A DNA stretch of 64,000 bases. It comes from Paractinoplanes atraurantiacus. Its GTDB lineage: Bacteria; Actinomycetota; Actinomycetes; Mycobacteriales; Micromonosporaceae. The position numbers and the translations under genes were made by a program. The stretch is from positions 802,786 to 866,785 of the forward strand of contig NZ_OBDY01000001.1 in the NCBI RefSeq assembly GCF_900215205.1, read 5' to 3'. The notes beneath the pieces are model-generated. The model did no database searches, was not told the DNA's origin, and was given only the letters and a program-made list of their open reading frames with translations. Shown one piece after another: positions 47,483 through 55,561 of this stretch (within the stretch, counting starts at the first letter, position 1; every line of letters starts with the position of its first letter).

Positions 47483-47884
47483 GGCGGCAACACTCCTTGT
47501 TTCGGATGGGGTAATGAATCGCGTTACTGGTTTACCTATGCATGCGCGTTGGCGGCCGGTGGGCTGGAACCCTCCGCTCGCCGTGCGTCAGCAAGCTTTT
47601 TGTATGCGGCAAGCCGTTCGGCGCCTCTGAATTAGGAACGCGCACAAGCAGCAGCCGGTTACTTCATATCGCTTGTGAATGCTTTCACGAACTCTGGCGA
47701 TGTCAAGGGTAGCGCCAGAAGTTTCTCCCGGCGGGTGAGCTGGCTCACCGCCCCTTTGTCCGGTTTCGGGGCTACTGCCAGGACCCGGTGACGAACGCTC
47801 CCATCAATGTAGTACGGTCACGGCCCTTCTGCCGACCTTTTGACCGAGTTTCTGTAACGGATCGTGAGGTTCCCTACCCCGTGA
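47483..47884. promoter_or_regulatory. Long intergenic control region upstream of whiB1
   Basis: About 400 bases between whiB1 and the lipid-kinase stop hold no gene. It includes a CRP-like site and AT-rich stretches, consistent with a long whiB1 leader and promoter. Confidence 0.5.
47674..47689. promoter_or_regulatory. CRP-like box TGTGA-N6-TCACG
   Basis: TGTGAATGCTTTCACG matches the mycobacterial CRP (Rv3676) consensus TGTGA-N6-TCACA at nine of ten specified bases. It is 192 bases upstream of the whiB1 ATG. In Mycobacterium tuberculosis whiB1 is under CRP control, so the position fits. Confidence 0.6.
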
Positions 47885-48832
47885 TCAGCAGATCACACGT
47901 AGTGCTTCGGGAACGGACACGAAGTGCACCTTCTGGCGCTCGCCCAGATAGTCACCATCGAGCTGGAAAGGCTGCGGACGCGACGCCACGACGGTGAACT
48001 CGTCCTGGTCGTGCAGTTGCAGCACCTGCTTGCCGCTCGGATCGCCCTTGCGCGTCGCGAGCTGGGCCATGGTCCGTGTCGTGCTCGTGATCGCCAGGCC
48101 ACGCAGGGCGAGCACGTCGAGGCCGCGGTCGAACGAGGCGTTCGGGTTCGGGTTGATGGCCCGGTCGCCCAGATAGGTCCACGGGGCCGTGTTCTGGATG
48201 ATGACCGTGCCCAGGTCGACCTCGGCCGGCTCGCCGGGGCGCTCGATGCTCAGCGGCGGGGTCTTGCGGTCGTCGCCGAAGAACTGGCCGACGATGGAAC
48301 GGAAATAGAGGCCGGGCGTCGAGGTGCGCCCGCGCAGCCGGGCCTGCTCGACCCGGCGCACCACGGCGGCGTCGAAGCCGAAGCCGGCGGCGAAGGTGAA
48401 GAAGCGGTCGTCGGCCCGGCCCAGTCCGATCACCCGGTGCCGGCCGTCGCGCAGCCCGTCGAGGATCACGCTGGTGCCCTCGGCCCAGTCACGGGGCAGG
48501 CCGAGCGCGCGGGCGAAGACGTTCGTCGATCCGCCCGGCACCACCGCGAGCGCCGGCAGCGCCTGGGCCCGCGAGTCGGTCATGCCGGTCAGCGCGCCCT
48601 CGGCGGTCATCAACCCGTTCACCGCTTCGTTGACCGTGCCGTCGCCGCCGAGGGTGACCACCACGTCGACGCCGCTCTCGGCGGCCGTGCGCGCCAGCGC
48701 CGAGGCGTGCCCGCGGCGTGTCGTGTACTCCACCGACAGGTCGACCGCACTGCGCAGGGCACGGACCAGGACGTCCCGGCTGCGCTCGCTGGTGGTCGTA
48801 GCCTTGGGGTTGACCAGCAGTAACGCTCGCAT
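47885..48832 (-). CDS. Diacylglycerol kinase-family lipid kinase
   Basis: A 315-residue lipid kinase (DgkB/YegS type). LLLVNPKA (4-11) starts the catalytic domain, and LGGDGTVNE (61-69) is the nucleotide-binding motif; VVPGGSTNVFARALGLP follows. It probably phosphorylates diacylglycerol or a sphingoid lipid. ATG 48832 begins MRALLLVNP; upstream frame is open without a start signal. It is divergent from the small four-helix membrane protein gene 52 bases away. Confidence 0.88.
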   Translation of the reverse strand: MRALLLVNPKATTTSERSRDVLVRALRSAVDLSVEYTTRRGHASALARTAAESGVDVVVTLGGDGTVNEAVNGLMTAEGALTGMTDSRAQALPALAVVPGGSTNVFARALGLPRDWAEGTSVILDGLRDGRHRVIGLGRADDRFFTFAAGFGFDAAVVRRVEQARLRGRTSTPGLYFRSIVGQFFGDDRKTPPLSIERPGEPAEVDLGTVIIQNTAPWTYLGDRAINPNPNASFDRGLDVLALRGLAITSTTRTMAQLATRKGDPSGKQVLQLHDQDEFTVVASRPQPFQLDGDYLGERQKVHFVSVPEALRVIC

Positions 48833-48884
48833 GCGCGGCACTGTACCCAACAACGGCCCGAAACACTGTCGGTATGGTGCTGCT

Positions 48885-49280
48885 GTGACCGGTGAGAAGT
48901 CAGTCGTTGACAACCCCTCGACGCTGGTGTGGGCGGTGCGGCTGCTCTACCTGGAGTGCGCCGCGCTGGCCGCGCTCACGGTGTGGCTCGTCGTCCAAGA
49001 TCTGACCAGCGACGACGTCAACATCGGCGTGGCCGCGTCCCTCACGGTGTTCGCGGCGGTCGGCGTCGCCTTCATCTTCTTCGTGGCGCGCTTCCTGGGT
49101 CAGCGCCGGCGCGGCAGCCGTGGCCCGGCCATCGTCATCCAGCTCTTCGTGATCGCCACCGGCGGCTTCCTCATCCAGGTGAATCCACTCTGGCTGGGTG
49201 TTGTGCTGATGGCCCTGGGTGTGCTGGTGGGCCTGCTGGTCGTCCTTCCGGCGAGCACAAGAGCACTGGGCATCGATTAA
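48885..49280 (+). CDS. Small four-helix membrane protein
   Basis: A 131-residue protein of unknown function with four membrane helices (about 17-38, 46-66, 80-98, 103-124) and short basic loops (QRRRGSRG). A GTG start at 48885 begins VTGEKSVVDN. It lies 38 bases before the FadR-type regulator gene, same strand. Confidence 0.7.
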   Translation: MTGEKSVVDNPSTLVWAVRLLYLECAALAALTVWLVVQDLTSDDVNIGVAASLTVFAAVGVAFIFFVARFLGQRRRGSRGPAIVIQLFVIATGGFLIQVNPLWLGVVLMALGVLVGLLVVLPASTRALGID

Positions 49281-49318
49281 CCGGCCTTATTTCGGGTATC
49301 AGGGCCTACCCTGTGGGA

Positions 49319-50011
49319 GTGACCGGATCAACGGTGCGGCCGCCCGCGTACCAACTGCTGGCGGACGAGTTACGGGCCGACATCACCTCGGGGCGCCTGC
49401 AACCGGGTGAGCGGCTGCCCCCGGAACCTGAGCTGTGCGTCAAGACCGGCGTCAGCCGGAGCACGGTGCGGGAGGCCTTACGCCTGCTGGCCAGCCAGCA
49501 TCTCATCGTGACGACCCGCGGGGTGACCGGTGGGAGCTTCGTCGCGCACCCCGACGCCGAGCAGCTCGCCGACGCCCTCGCCACCGGCTTCACGCTGCTG
49601 AGCAACTCGGCCGACGTCGGGCTGGCCGACCTGCTCGAGCTGCGCCGGGCGCTGGAGGTGCCGGCGGCCGGGCTGGCCGCGGTGCGGCGCGACGACGAGC
49701 ATCTCCTCGAGATACACGGTGCGCTCTTCGACCCGGCGATCGACGACCTCGACACGATGCTGGCGGCGCACGCGTCGTTCCACATGGCGGTGGCCAAGGC
49801 GACCGGCAACCCGCTGTTCGAACTGGTGGTGCGGCCGCTCTACCACGCGTCGTTCGGTGAGGACGTCACCAGCGACCTGCCGCCGGGTTATTGGCGCCAG
49901 ATCGACGCCGATCACCGGCTGCTGCTCGACTGCCTGACGATGCACGACGCGGAGTCGGCCACGAAGGCGGCGGCCCGCCACCTCGATTACATCGCGGCGG
50001 TCGTGCGCTAG
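49319..50011 (+). CDS. GntR/FadR-family transcription regulator
   Basis: A 230-residue regulator. The winged helix-turn-helix (about 10-75) reads AYQLLADELRADI, GERLPPEPELCVKTGVSRSTVREAL; the FCD effector domain (about 85-225) is helical with the metal-ligand Asp/His pattern (HASFHMAVAKATGN, HHxx near the end). The effector is probably a metabolite such as an organic acid. GTG 49319 chosen, with GTG 49313 possible. The stop codon shares CTAG with the convergent gene. Confidence 0.88.
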   Translation: MTGSTVRPPAYQLLADELRADITSGRLQPGERLPPEPELCVKTGVSRSTVREALRLLASQHLIVTTRGVTGGSFVAHPDAEQLADALATGFTLLSNSADVGLADLLELRRALEVPAAGLAAVRRDDEHLLEIHGALFDPAIDDLDTMLAAHASFHMAVAKATGNPLFELVVRPLYHASFGEDVTSDLPPGYWRQIDADHRLLLDCLTMHDAESATKAAARHLDYIAAVVR

Positions 50012-50418
50012 AAATTGACGCGGCGCGTCACGAGGCGGATCGTGGCGCGCTGGCCCGTCGCCTCGGCGGTGGCCGACGTGGTCAGGGCGGTCAGCACCTT
50101 CCACGCGAACGACGACTCGGCCGGCAGCTTGGCGCCGCGCACGGTCGTCACGGTGACCTCGACGGTCAGCGCGTCCTCGGTGACCGCGAAGCGGCAGTCG
50201 AGCTCGGCGCCGCGGGTCGCGATGGCGAGCAGCATCGCGCACGCCTCGTCGACGGCGATGCGCAGATCCTCGATCTCGTCGAGGGCGAAGTGGAGCCGGG
50301 CGGCCAGACCGGCCGTCGCCGTACGGAGCACGCCGAGATAGCCACCGTCGGCGGGCACGGTGAGCATGACGACGTCGTCGCCGATCGCCGGGTCCGGGTG
50401 TGTGTCCGTCAGAGTCAC
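50008..50418 (-). CDS. Anti-sigma-type ATP-binding protein (RsbW-like)
   Basis: A 136-residue GHKL serine-kinase protein: LRIAVDEACAMLLAI (helix with the N-box-like Glu) and VEVTVTTVRG strands. The G boxes are weak. It may bind a sigma or anti-anti-sigma factor. GTG 50418 has GGGGAGGA seven bases upstream. It ends with a stop that overlaps the convergent regulator's stop over four bases. The sodN gene is upstream with a terminator in between. Confidence 0.75.
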   Translation of the reverse strand: MTLTDTHPDPAIGDDVVMLTVPADGGYLGVLRTATAGLAARLHFALDEIEDLRIAVDEACAMLLAIATRGAELDCRFAVTEDALTVEVTVTTVRGAKLPAESSFAWKVLTALTTSATAEATGQRATIRLVTRRVNF

Positions 50419-50470
50419 CGTGTCATCCTCCCCACGCCACGGACTCTAGCGTCCGGCCGCAGAGTGTGCG

Positions 50471-50510
50471 ACGACGGCAGGCCCCGTCGGATGACGAGGC
50501 CTGCCGTCGT
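50471..50510 (-). terminator. Palindromic hairpin after sodN
   Basis: Arms ACGACGGCAGGCC (50471-50483) and GGCCTGCCGTCGT (50498-50510) enclose a further CGTC/GACG stem and a GGAT loop, beginning ten bases after the sodN stop. Confidence 0.75.
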
Positions 50511-50519
50511 GCGCGAGGC

Positions 50520-50924
50520 TCAGGCCTGCTTGGTCTCCCAGAAGATCTTGGAGATCTCCTCGATCTTGCCGAGCAGCTGGTCGGCCACGGCCGGGTCGAC
50601 CGAGCCCTTGGCGCCGGAGGCGCCGGCCAGCTTGGTGGCCTCGTTGAACAGGCCGTGCAGCTGCGGGTACTTCTCGAAGTGCGGGGCCTTGAAGTAGTCG
50701 GTCCACAGCACCCACAGGTGGTGCTTGACCAGCTCGGCGCGCTGCTCCTTGATCAGGATGGCGCGGGTGCGGAACTCCGGGTCGGTGTTCGCCTGGTACT
50801 TCTCGGCGATGGCCTTGACCGACTCGGCCTCGATCCGGGCCTGCGCCGGGTCGTAGACGCCACAGGGCAGGTCGCAGTGGGCGCTGACCTCGGTGCGAGG
50901 CGTGAGGAAACGTGGAAGTCGCAT
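50520..50924 (-). CDS. sodN: Nickel superoxide dismutase
   Basis: A 134-residue precursor. After removal of 15 N-terminal residues by SodX, the mature enzyme begins H16-C17-D18-L19-P20-C21-G-V-Y, the nickel hook. The rest is the four-helix bundle. It detoxifies superoxide in the cytoplasm. ATG 50924 has GGAGGAG upstream. The divergent sodX gene encodes the processing protease. Confidence 0.97.
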   Translation of the reverse strand: MRLPRFLTPRTEVSAHCDLPCGVYDPAQARIEAESVKAIAEKYQANTDPEFRTRAILIKEQRAELVKHHLWVLWTDYFKAPHFEKYPQLHGLFNEATKLAGASGAKGSVDPAVADQLLGKIEEISKIFWETKQA

Positions 50925-51008
50925 CAGGACTCCTCCATACGGTTGCGATGATCCGTGGTTGACACTACCCCTTACATACTTCCCGTAACGCGACGGAGGA
51001 CTGATGCC

Positions 51009-51320
51009 TTGAGATGGCAATTACCACTGTTCGCGGTCCTGGTCCGCGGACCGTCGATGGTGCCGGCCCTTCGATCGGGCGACGCGCTGATCGTGTGGCG
51101 CGGGGTTCGCCTGCTGAGACCGGGCCGGATCGTCGTCGCGCGTTTCCGTTCCCGGCCCGACCTGCTGGTGATCAAGCGAGCGGTCCGTGAGCAGGACGGC
51201 GGCTGGTGGATCGAGGGCGACAACTCCCTGGTGGAGGACGATTCGCGAGCGTACGGGGTGGCGGATGTCATCGGCTGCGCGTTAATTCGCTACTACCCGC
51301 GCGTCGGTCGGCTACGTTAG
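51009..51320 (+). CDS. sodX: Nickel superoxide dismutase maturation protease SodX
   Basis: A 103-residue S26-type protease lacking a membrane anchor. Nucleophile S16 (GPSMVPAL) and Lys56 (VIKRAV) form the dyad; GDNSLVEDDSR is the conserved signal-peptidase box. It removes the SodN propeptide in the cytoplasm. TTG 51009 is the most likely start because GGAGGA precedes it at good distance and it begins the conserved LRWQLP; GTG 50955 is an in-frame alternative. Divergent from sodN. Confidence 0.92.
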   Translation: MRWQLPLFAVLVRGPSMVPALRSGDALIVWRGVRLLRPGRIVVARFRSRPDLLVIKRAVREQDGGWWIEGDNSLVEDDSRAYGVADVIGCALIRYYPRVGRLR

Positions 51321-51459
51321 GGTTCGGAAATCGCAGCGCACACTCGCGCTGCGATAGCTGTTACACGGGTGATCCCCGCATCGCGCTCCGGTCCGGCGCA
51401 CAACTCGCCGTGCGATCGGTGAGCGCCTCGACAACGTCCTGATGCCGGTTGGAGTCACC

Positions 51460-52695
51460 GTGTCCTACTTCAGTTTCGAGCTCGATCCCGCCCTCGCCGC
51501 CGACCCCGTCTTCGAGCTGCACCAGCGCGGCAAGATGGAGATGAGCGCGACCGTCCCGCTGACCAGCCGCGACCACCTGTCACTGGCCTACACGCCCGGC
51601 GTGGCCCGGGTCTGCGAGGCCATCGCCGACGACGAGTCGCTCTACTCCGACTACACATGGACGGCCAACACGGTCGCCGTCATCACCGACGGGTCGGCGG
51701 TGCTCGGTCTCGGCAACATCGGCCCCAAGGCCGCGATGCCGGTCATGGAGGGCAAGTCCATCCTGTTCAAGCAGTTCGGCGGCGTCGACTCGATCCCGAT
51801 CTGCCTGGACACGCAGGACGTCGAGGGCATCATCGCGACGGTCAAGGCGATGGCGCCGTCGTTCGGCGGCATCAACCTCGAGGACATCAGCGCGCCCCGC
51901 TGCTTCGAGATCGAGCGCCGGCTCGACGCCGAGCTCGACATCCCGGTCTTCCACGACGACCAGCACGGCACCGCGGTGGTCACGCTGGCCGCGCTGCGCA
52001 ACGCGGCCAAGCTGCTCGGCCGCCGCTTCGCCGACCTGCGCGTCGTGATCAGCGGCGCCGGCGCGGCCGGGGTGGCGATCACCCAGACGCTGATCGCGGC
52101 CGGTGTCGAGGGCGCCAACGTCATCGTCTGCGACTCGCGCGGCATCATCCACGCCGAGCGCGGCGACCTCACCACGATCAAGGCGGAGCTGGCGGCGACG
52201 ACCAACCTGTCGGGCCGTACGGGCGGGATCACCGAGGCCCTGATCGGCGCCGACGTGTTGATCGGGGTCTCCGGCGGTGCGATCGACGAGAGCGCGATCG
52301 CCGGCATGGCGCCCGGCGGCATCATCTTCGCCCTGGCCAACCCGACGCCCGAGGTGCCGCCGGCCCTCGCCCACAAGTACGCGGCGGTCGTGGCGACCGG
52401 CCGCAGCGACTTCCCCAACCAGATCAACAACGTGCTGGCCTTCCCGGGCATCTTCCGGGGCGCCCTCGACGTGCGGGCCTCCACGATCACCGAGCGGATG
52501 AAGGTGGCCGCGGCCGAGGCGATCGCCGACGTGGTCTCCGACGACCTGCGCCCCGAGGCGATCGTGCCGTCGCCGCTCGACCCCCGGGTCGCGCCCGCGG
52601 TTGCCGAGGCGGTCGCCGCCGCGGCCATCGCCGACGGGGTGGCCCGCCGTGGTGCGCCGGTCGCGCCCGAGACCCGTACGACAGCGGTTTCCTGA
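51460..52695 (+). CDS. NAD(P)-dependent malic enzyme
   Basis: A 411-residue enzyme that decarboxylates malate to pyruvate. SLAYTPGVARVCEAI (about 42-56), the catalytic GNIGPKAAMPVMEGK with Lys, IPVFHDDQHGTA for metal binding, and the NAD-binding GAGAAGVAI are clear. GTG 51460 has GGAG five bases upstream; ATG 51442 is in frame but lacks support. It lies 139 bases after sodX. Confidence 0.93.
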   Translation: MSYFSFELDPALAADPVFELHQRGKMEMSATVPLTSRDHLSLAYTPGVARVCEAIADDESLYSDYTWTANTVAVITDGSAVLGLGNIGPKAAMPVMEGKSILFKQFGGVDSIPICLDTQDVEGIIATVKAMAPSFGGINLEDISAPRCFEIERRLDAELDIPVFHDDQHGTAVVTLAALRNAAKLLGRRFADLRVVISGAGAAGVAITQTLIAAGVEGANVIVCDSRGIIHAERGDLTTIKAELAATTNLSGRTGGITEALIGADVLIGVSGGAIDESAIAGMAPGGIIFALANPTPEVPPALAHKYAAVVATGRSDFPNQINNVLAFPGIFRGALDVRASTITERMKVAAAEAIADVVSDDLRPEAIVPSPLDPRVAPAVAEAVAAAAIADGVARRGAPVAPETRTTAVS

Positions 52696-52736
52696 CCGTT
52701 CCGTCCGAGGGCGGCGCGCCACTAGGGTTCTCAGCT

Positions 52737-53687
52737 ATGCGCGCCGCCTACGCCATCGCCGCCGATCCCGACGACCCCCGCTCCGCGCTGCGCGTGGGCG
52801 AGAGGCCCGAGCCGACCCCGCCCGACGGCTGGGTGACGATCGAGGTGCGGGCCGCCTCGCTCAACCAGCACGACCTCTGGTCGCTGCGCGGAGTGGGGCT
52901 GCCCGCCGACCGCCTGCCGATGATCCTCGGCTGTGACGCGGCCGGCGTCGACCCGGACGGCAACGAGGTGGTCATCTATCCGGTCGTCGCCGACGAGGCC
53001 GACCCGCGCGGTCTGTCGCTGCTCTCCGAGCGTCATCCCGGCACGCTGGCCGAGCGGGTCGCGGTGCCGCCGGAGAGCCTGGTGGCCAAGCCGGCCGGGC
53101 TGTCCTTCGTGGACGCGGCCTGCCTGCCCACGGCCTGGCTCACGGCGTTTCACATGCTGAAGACGCGCGGCCGCGTCGACGAGGCGGACGCCGTGCTGGT
53201 GCAGGGCGCCGGCGGCGGGGTGGCCACGGCGGCGGTCGCGCTGGCGCTGGCGATGGGCAAGAGGGTGTACGCCACCAGTCGCGACCCGGGAAAACGGGAA
53301 CGCGTCGCGGAGCTCGGGGCGACGGCGGTCGAGCCCGGCGCGCGCCTGCCCGAGCGGGTCGACGTCGTCATCGAGTCGGTGGGCGCGCCCACCTTCGAGC
53401 ATTCGATGAAATGCGCCAATCCGGGCGCCCGCATCGTCGTCTGCGGCGCCACCGGCGGCCATCTGGCCACCGTGGACCTGCGGCGGCTGTTCGCCATGCG
53501 CCTCGACGTGCTGGGCAGCACGATGGGCACCCGGGACGACCTGGAGGAGCTGCTCGGCCTGCTCGTGTCGACGGGCGTGCGCCCGGTGGTCGACTCGACG
53601 TACGGCTTCAGCGCCGTCGGCGACGCCTTCGCCCGCCTCGAGTCGGGTGACATCTTCGGCAAGGTCGTCGTCGACCTGCTGCACTGA
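52737..53687 (+). CDS. Zinc-binding dehydrogenase/quinone oxidoreductase family
   Basis: A 316-residue MDR-superfamily protein. ASLNQHDLWSLRGVGLP (about 41-57), LGCDAAGVDPDGNEV, VQGAGGGVATAAVALA (NADPH site) and VVCGATGGH are typical of quinone-oxidoreductase-like members without structural zinc. The substrate is unknown. ATG 52737 is used. It is downstream of the malic enzyme, 41 bases away. Confidence 0.85.
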   Translation: MRAAYAIAADPDDPRSALRVGERPEPTPPDGWVTIEVRAASLNQHDLWSLRGVGLPADRLPMILGCDAAGVDPDGNEVVIYPVVADEADPRGLSLLSERHPGTLAERVAVPPESLVAKPAGLSFVDAACLPTAWLTAFHMLKTRGRVDEADAVLVQGAGGGVATAAVALALAMGKRVYATSRDPGKRERVAELGATAVEPGARLPERVDVVIESVGAPTFEHSMKCANPGARIVVCGATGGHLATVDLRRLFAMRLDVLGSTMGTRDDLEELLGLLVSTGVRPVVDSTYGFSAVGDAFARLESGDIFGKVVVDLLH

Positions 53688-53694
53688 GCAGCGC

Positions 53695-54291
53695 TTATGC
53701 GATGGTCCGGCTGGCCAGGACGTACGCGGGAAGCATGGCCTTGTGCTCCTCGGTGTCGGCGCCGCCCAGAGTGAGGATGACGATGCCCTGGGTGGTGAAC
53801 ACGGCGAGGACGCGTTCGGGGCGCTCGTTCTCGACGTCCATGTAGGTCGCCTCGGTGCCGAGCTTGTGGGGGCGGGTGCGGCGGTCGGTGATCGCGGCTG
53901 TGCCCTGTTCGGCCTTGACGAAGGTTTCGAGCGCGGCCGCGGAGTCGGCCCCGGGACCGGTCCAGACGCGCAGGAAGCCCAGGTGGCCGGCCGGCTTGGC
54001 GTCGATCTCGCAGCGCAGGGCGAAGCCGCCCTGGTCGAACAGGCCGTCCTCGACCCCCTCGGGGGACCAGTCCGCGGCCAGGTCGAAGGTGACCGGAAGC
54101 GGGCAGGCCGAGCCCGGCGCGCCGATCTTCGCGGCCGAGGCCGCTGCCGGGGGATCGCCCCAGGTGTCACTCTCCGCTTTCGGGAGGTCCCGCTGTTCGC
54201 CGGAACAACCGCCGAGTAGTGCGACGGCGGCCGCGGCCGCCACGATCCGTGTCCCCGTTCTCACGCGGCATATTGGATCTTGCGTGGGCAT
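53695..54291 (-). CDS. Putative lipoprotein
   Basis: About 198 residues. The signal sequence ends VALLGGC, a lipobox, so it should be anchored outside the membrane. The mature part is a single globular domain with two Cys (SACPLPV, LRCEID) and no recognised family. Start candidates are ATG 54291, GTG 54264 and TTG 54300, the last overlapping the preceding stop; I use ATG. A convergent gene ends 7 bases away. Confidence 0.75.
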   Translation of the reverse strand: MPTQDPICRVRTGTRIVAAAAAVALLGGCSGEQRDLPKAESDTWGDPPAAASAAKIGAPGSACPLPVTFDLAADWSPEGVEDGLFDQGGFALRCEIDAKPAGHLGFLRVWTGPGADSAAALETFVKAEQGTAAITDRRTRPHKLGTEATYMDVENERPERVLAVFTTQGIVILTLGGADTEEHKAMLPAYVLASRTIA

Positions 54292-54296
54292 GGGTG

Positions 54297-55202
54297 TCAA
54301 TGCAGCTTTTCGTCCAGCGTGGCCAGCCCGCCGCGCGTCGCGTCCGCTTTCAGGCGGTTGCGGGCGGCGGAGTCGCCGTACAGGCTCCAGCGCCAGAAGT
54401 CCGTGGTCGTCGCGGACACGACGTCGAAGGCCGGGCCGGTCGCGATGTGCCCGCCCCGGACGACGCTGAGCAGGGCCTTGGGCCAGGGCACGGCGTCGTA
54501 GGCGGCCCGGCCGTCGCTGTAGCCCACCACCTTGTCGCGCTGTCCGTGCACGAAGAACAGCGGCGCCTCGGCCCCGGTGAACGGGGACGCGAGCACCTGC
54601 CGGCCGGCCAGCACGACCCCGGCGACCAGGCGCTCGTCCCGGGCGTTGCTGAACATGCCGATCGTGGTGATCCCGCCCGCCGAGTGCCCGGCGGCGGCGA
54701 CCCGCTCGGCGTCGATGCTCCCTTTGAGCTCGGCCAGGACCTCGGTTATGACGTACGAGGCGTCGGCCGGCTGATTGAGCACATCAAGCACGTTGAGCTC
54801 GCCCGACTCGCCCGAGGTGTGCGGATAGGCCGGCGCCGCCACCACGAACCCGGCCCGCGCCCACGACCGCAGCAGGTCGGCGTAGCTGCCGGGATTCGCG
54901 GTCAGCCCATGGCTGAAGAGGATGAGCGGGAACGGCCCGTCACCCTTCGGCGCCCAGACCGTCGTCGTCAGCGGCCGGTCCGCCCCTCGCCGCAGCGCCA
55001 GCCGCCGCGTGCCGACCGGGAACTGCCGTGCCGGCGCCTTCTTCGCCGCCGGTCTCGAGGTGGCCGGGCTGGTCGCTGTCACGGTCGGAACACTCGTGGC
55101 GGGCGGAAGGCTGGGCCTGGGTGCGGCTTTCTCGGTCGAACAACCGGCGAGCGCGACGGCTCCGAGCCCGAGGACAAGAGTTCGGCGATGCACCCGTCCC
55201 AT
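54297..55202 (-). CDS. Exported alpha/beta-hydrolase lipoprotein
   Basis: A 301-residue protein. The lipobox (VALAGC) ends at about residue 21, and a Pro/Thr-rich linker follows. The hydrolase domain has FSHGLTANPGS (oxyanion hole), GHSAGGITT with nucleophile Ser, HGQRDKVVGY and GGHIATG. It belongs with the chlorophyllase/dienelactone-type hydrolases. Co-directional with the lipoprotein gene after it, overlapping or within a few bases depending on start. Confidence 0.85.
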   Translation of the reverse strand: MGRVHRRTLVLGLGAVALAGCSTEKAAPRPSLPPATSVPTVTATSPATSRPAAKKAPARQFPVGTRRLALRRGADRPLTTTVWAPKGDGPFPLILFSHGLTANPGSYADLLRSWARAGFVVAAPAYPHTSGESGELNVLDVLNQPADASYVITEVLAELKGSIDAERVAAAGHSAGGITTIGMFSNARDERLVAGVVLAGRQVLASPFTGAEAPLFFVHGQRDKVVGYSDGRAAYDAVPWPKALLSVVRGGHIATGPAFDVVSATTTDFWRWSLYGDSAARNRLKADATRGGLATLDEKLH

Positions 55203-55357
55203 TCTGACTCGCGCTGCGCAACCCGCCGGCGAGCGACGTTACGGCTGAGCCCCTCCTCGTTGGGGTGAATCCCGGTACGGGGCGTTTGTCCAGGTAGACG
55301 GGCCGCGCGGTGACTGTGGGGTCGGAGGGCGAGCGCTGTTTCGCTAAGGTCTTGCGC

Positions 55358-55525
55358 ATGTCTGACAACAGAGTCGACCCGAGCGGCAACACCGAGGCGT
55401 TCCGTGCCTTCACGGAGGATGCCCCGCAGCAACAGCAGGCCCCGGCCTCCAAGACCCCGCTGATCATCGGCGCCGTCGCCGTCGCCGTGGTCGTCATCGC
55501 CCTGATCGTCTGGCTCGTAGCCTGA
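55358..55525 (+). CDS. Small tail-anchored membrane protein
   Basis: A 55-residue protein with a polar N-terminal half (Gln-rich APQQQQAP) and one C-terminal membrane helix (TPLIIGAVAVAVVVIALIVW). It has no known family. ATG 55358. A terminator hairpin follows. Confidence 0.7.
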   Translation: MSDNRVDPSGNTEAFRAFTEDAPQQQQAPASKTPLIIGAVAVAVVVIALIVWLVA

Positions 55526-55533
55526 GCGCCGGC

Positions 55534-55558
55534 CCGGCGCGGGCATGACCCGCGCCGG
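55534..55558. terminator. Hairpin between the tail-anchored protein gene and ackA
   Basis: CCGGCGCGGG pairs with CCCGCGCCGG around a five-base loop, immediately after two convergent genes; likely bidirectional. Confidence 0.7.
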
Positions 55559-55561
55559 CCG

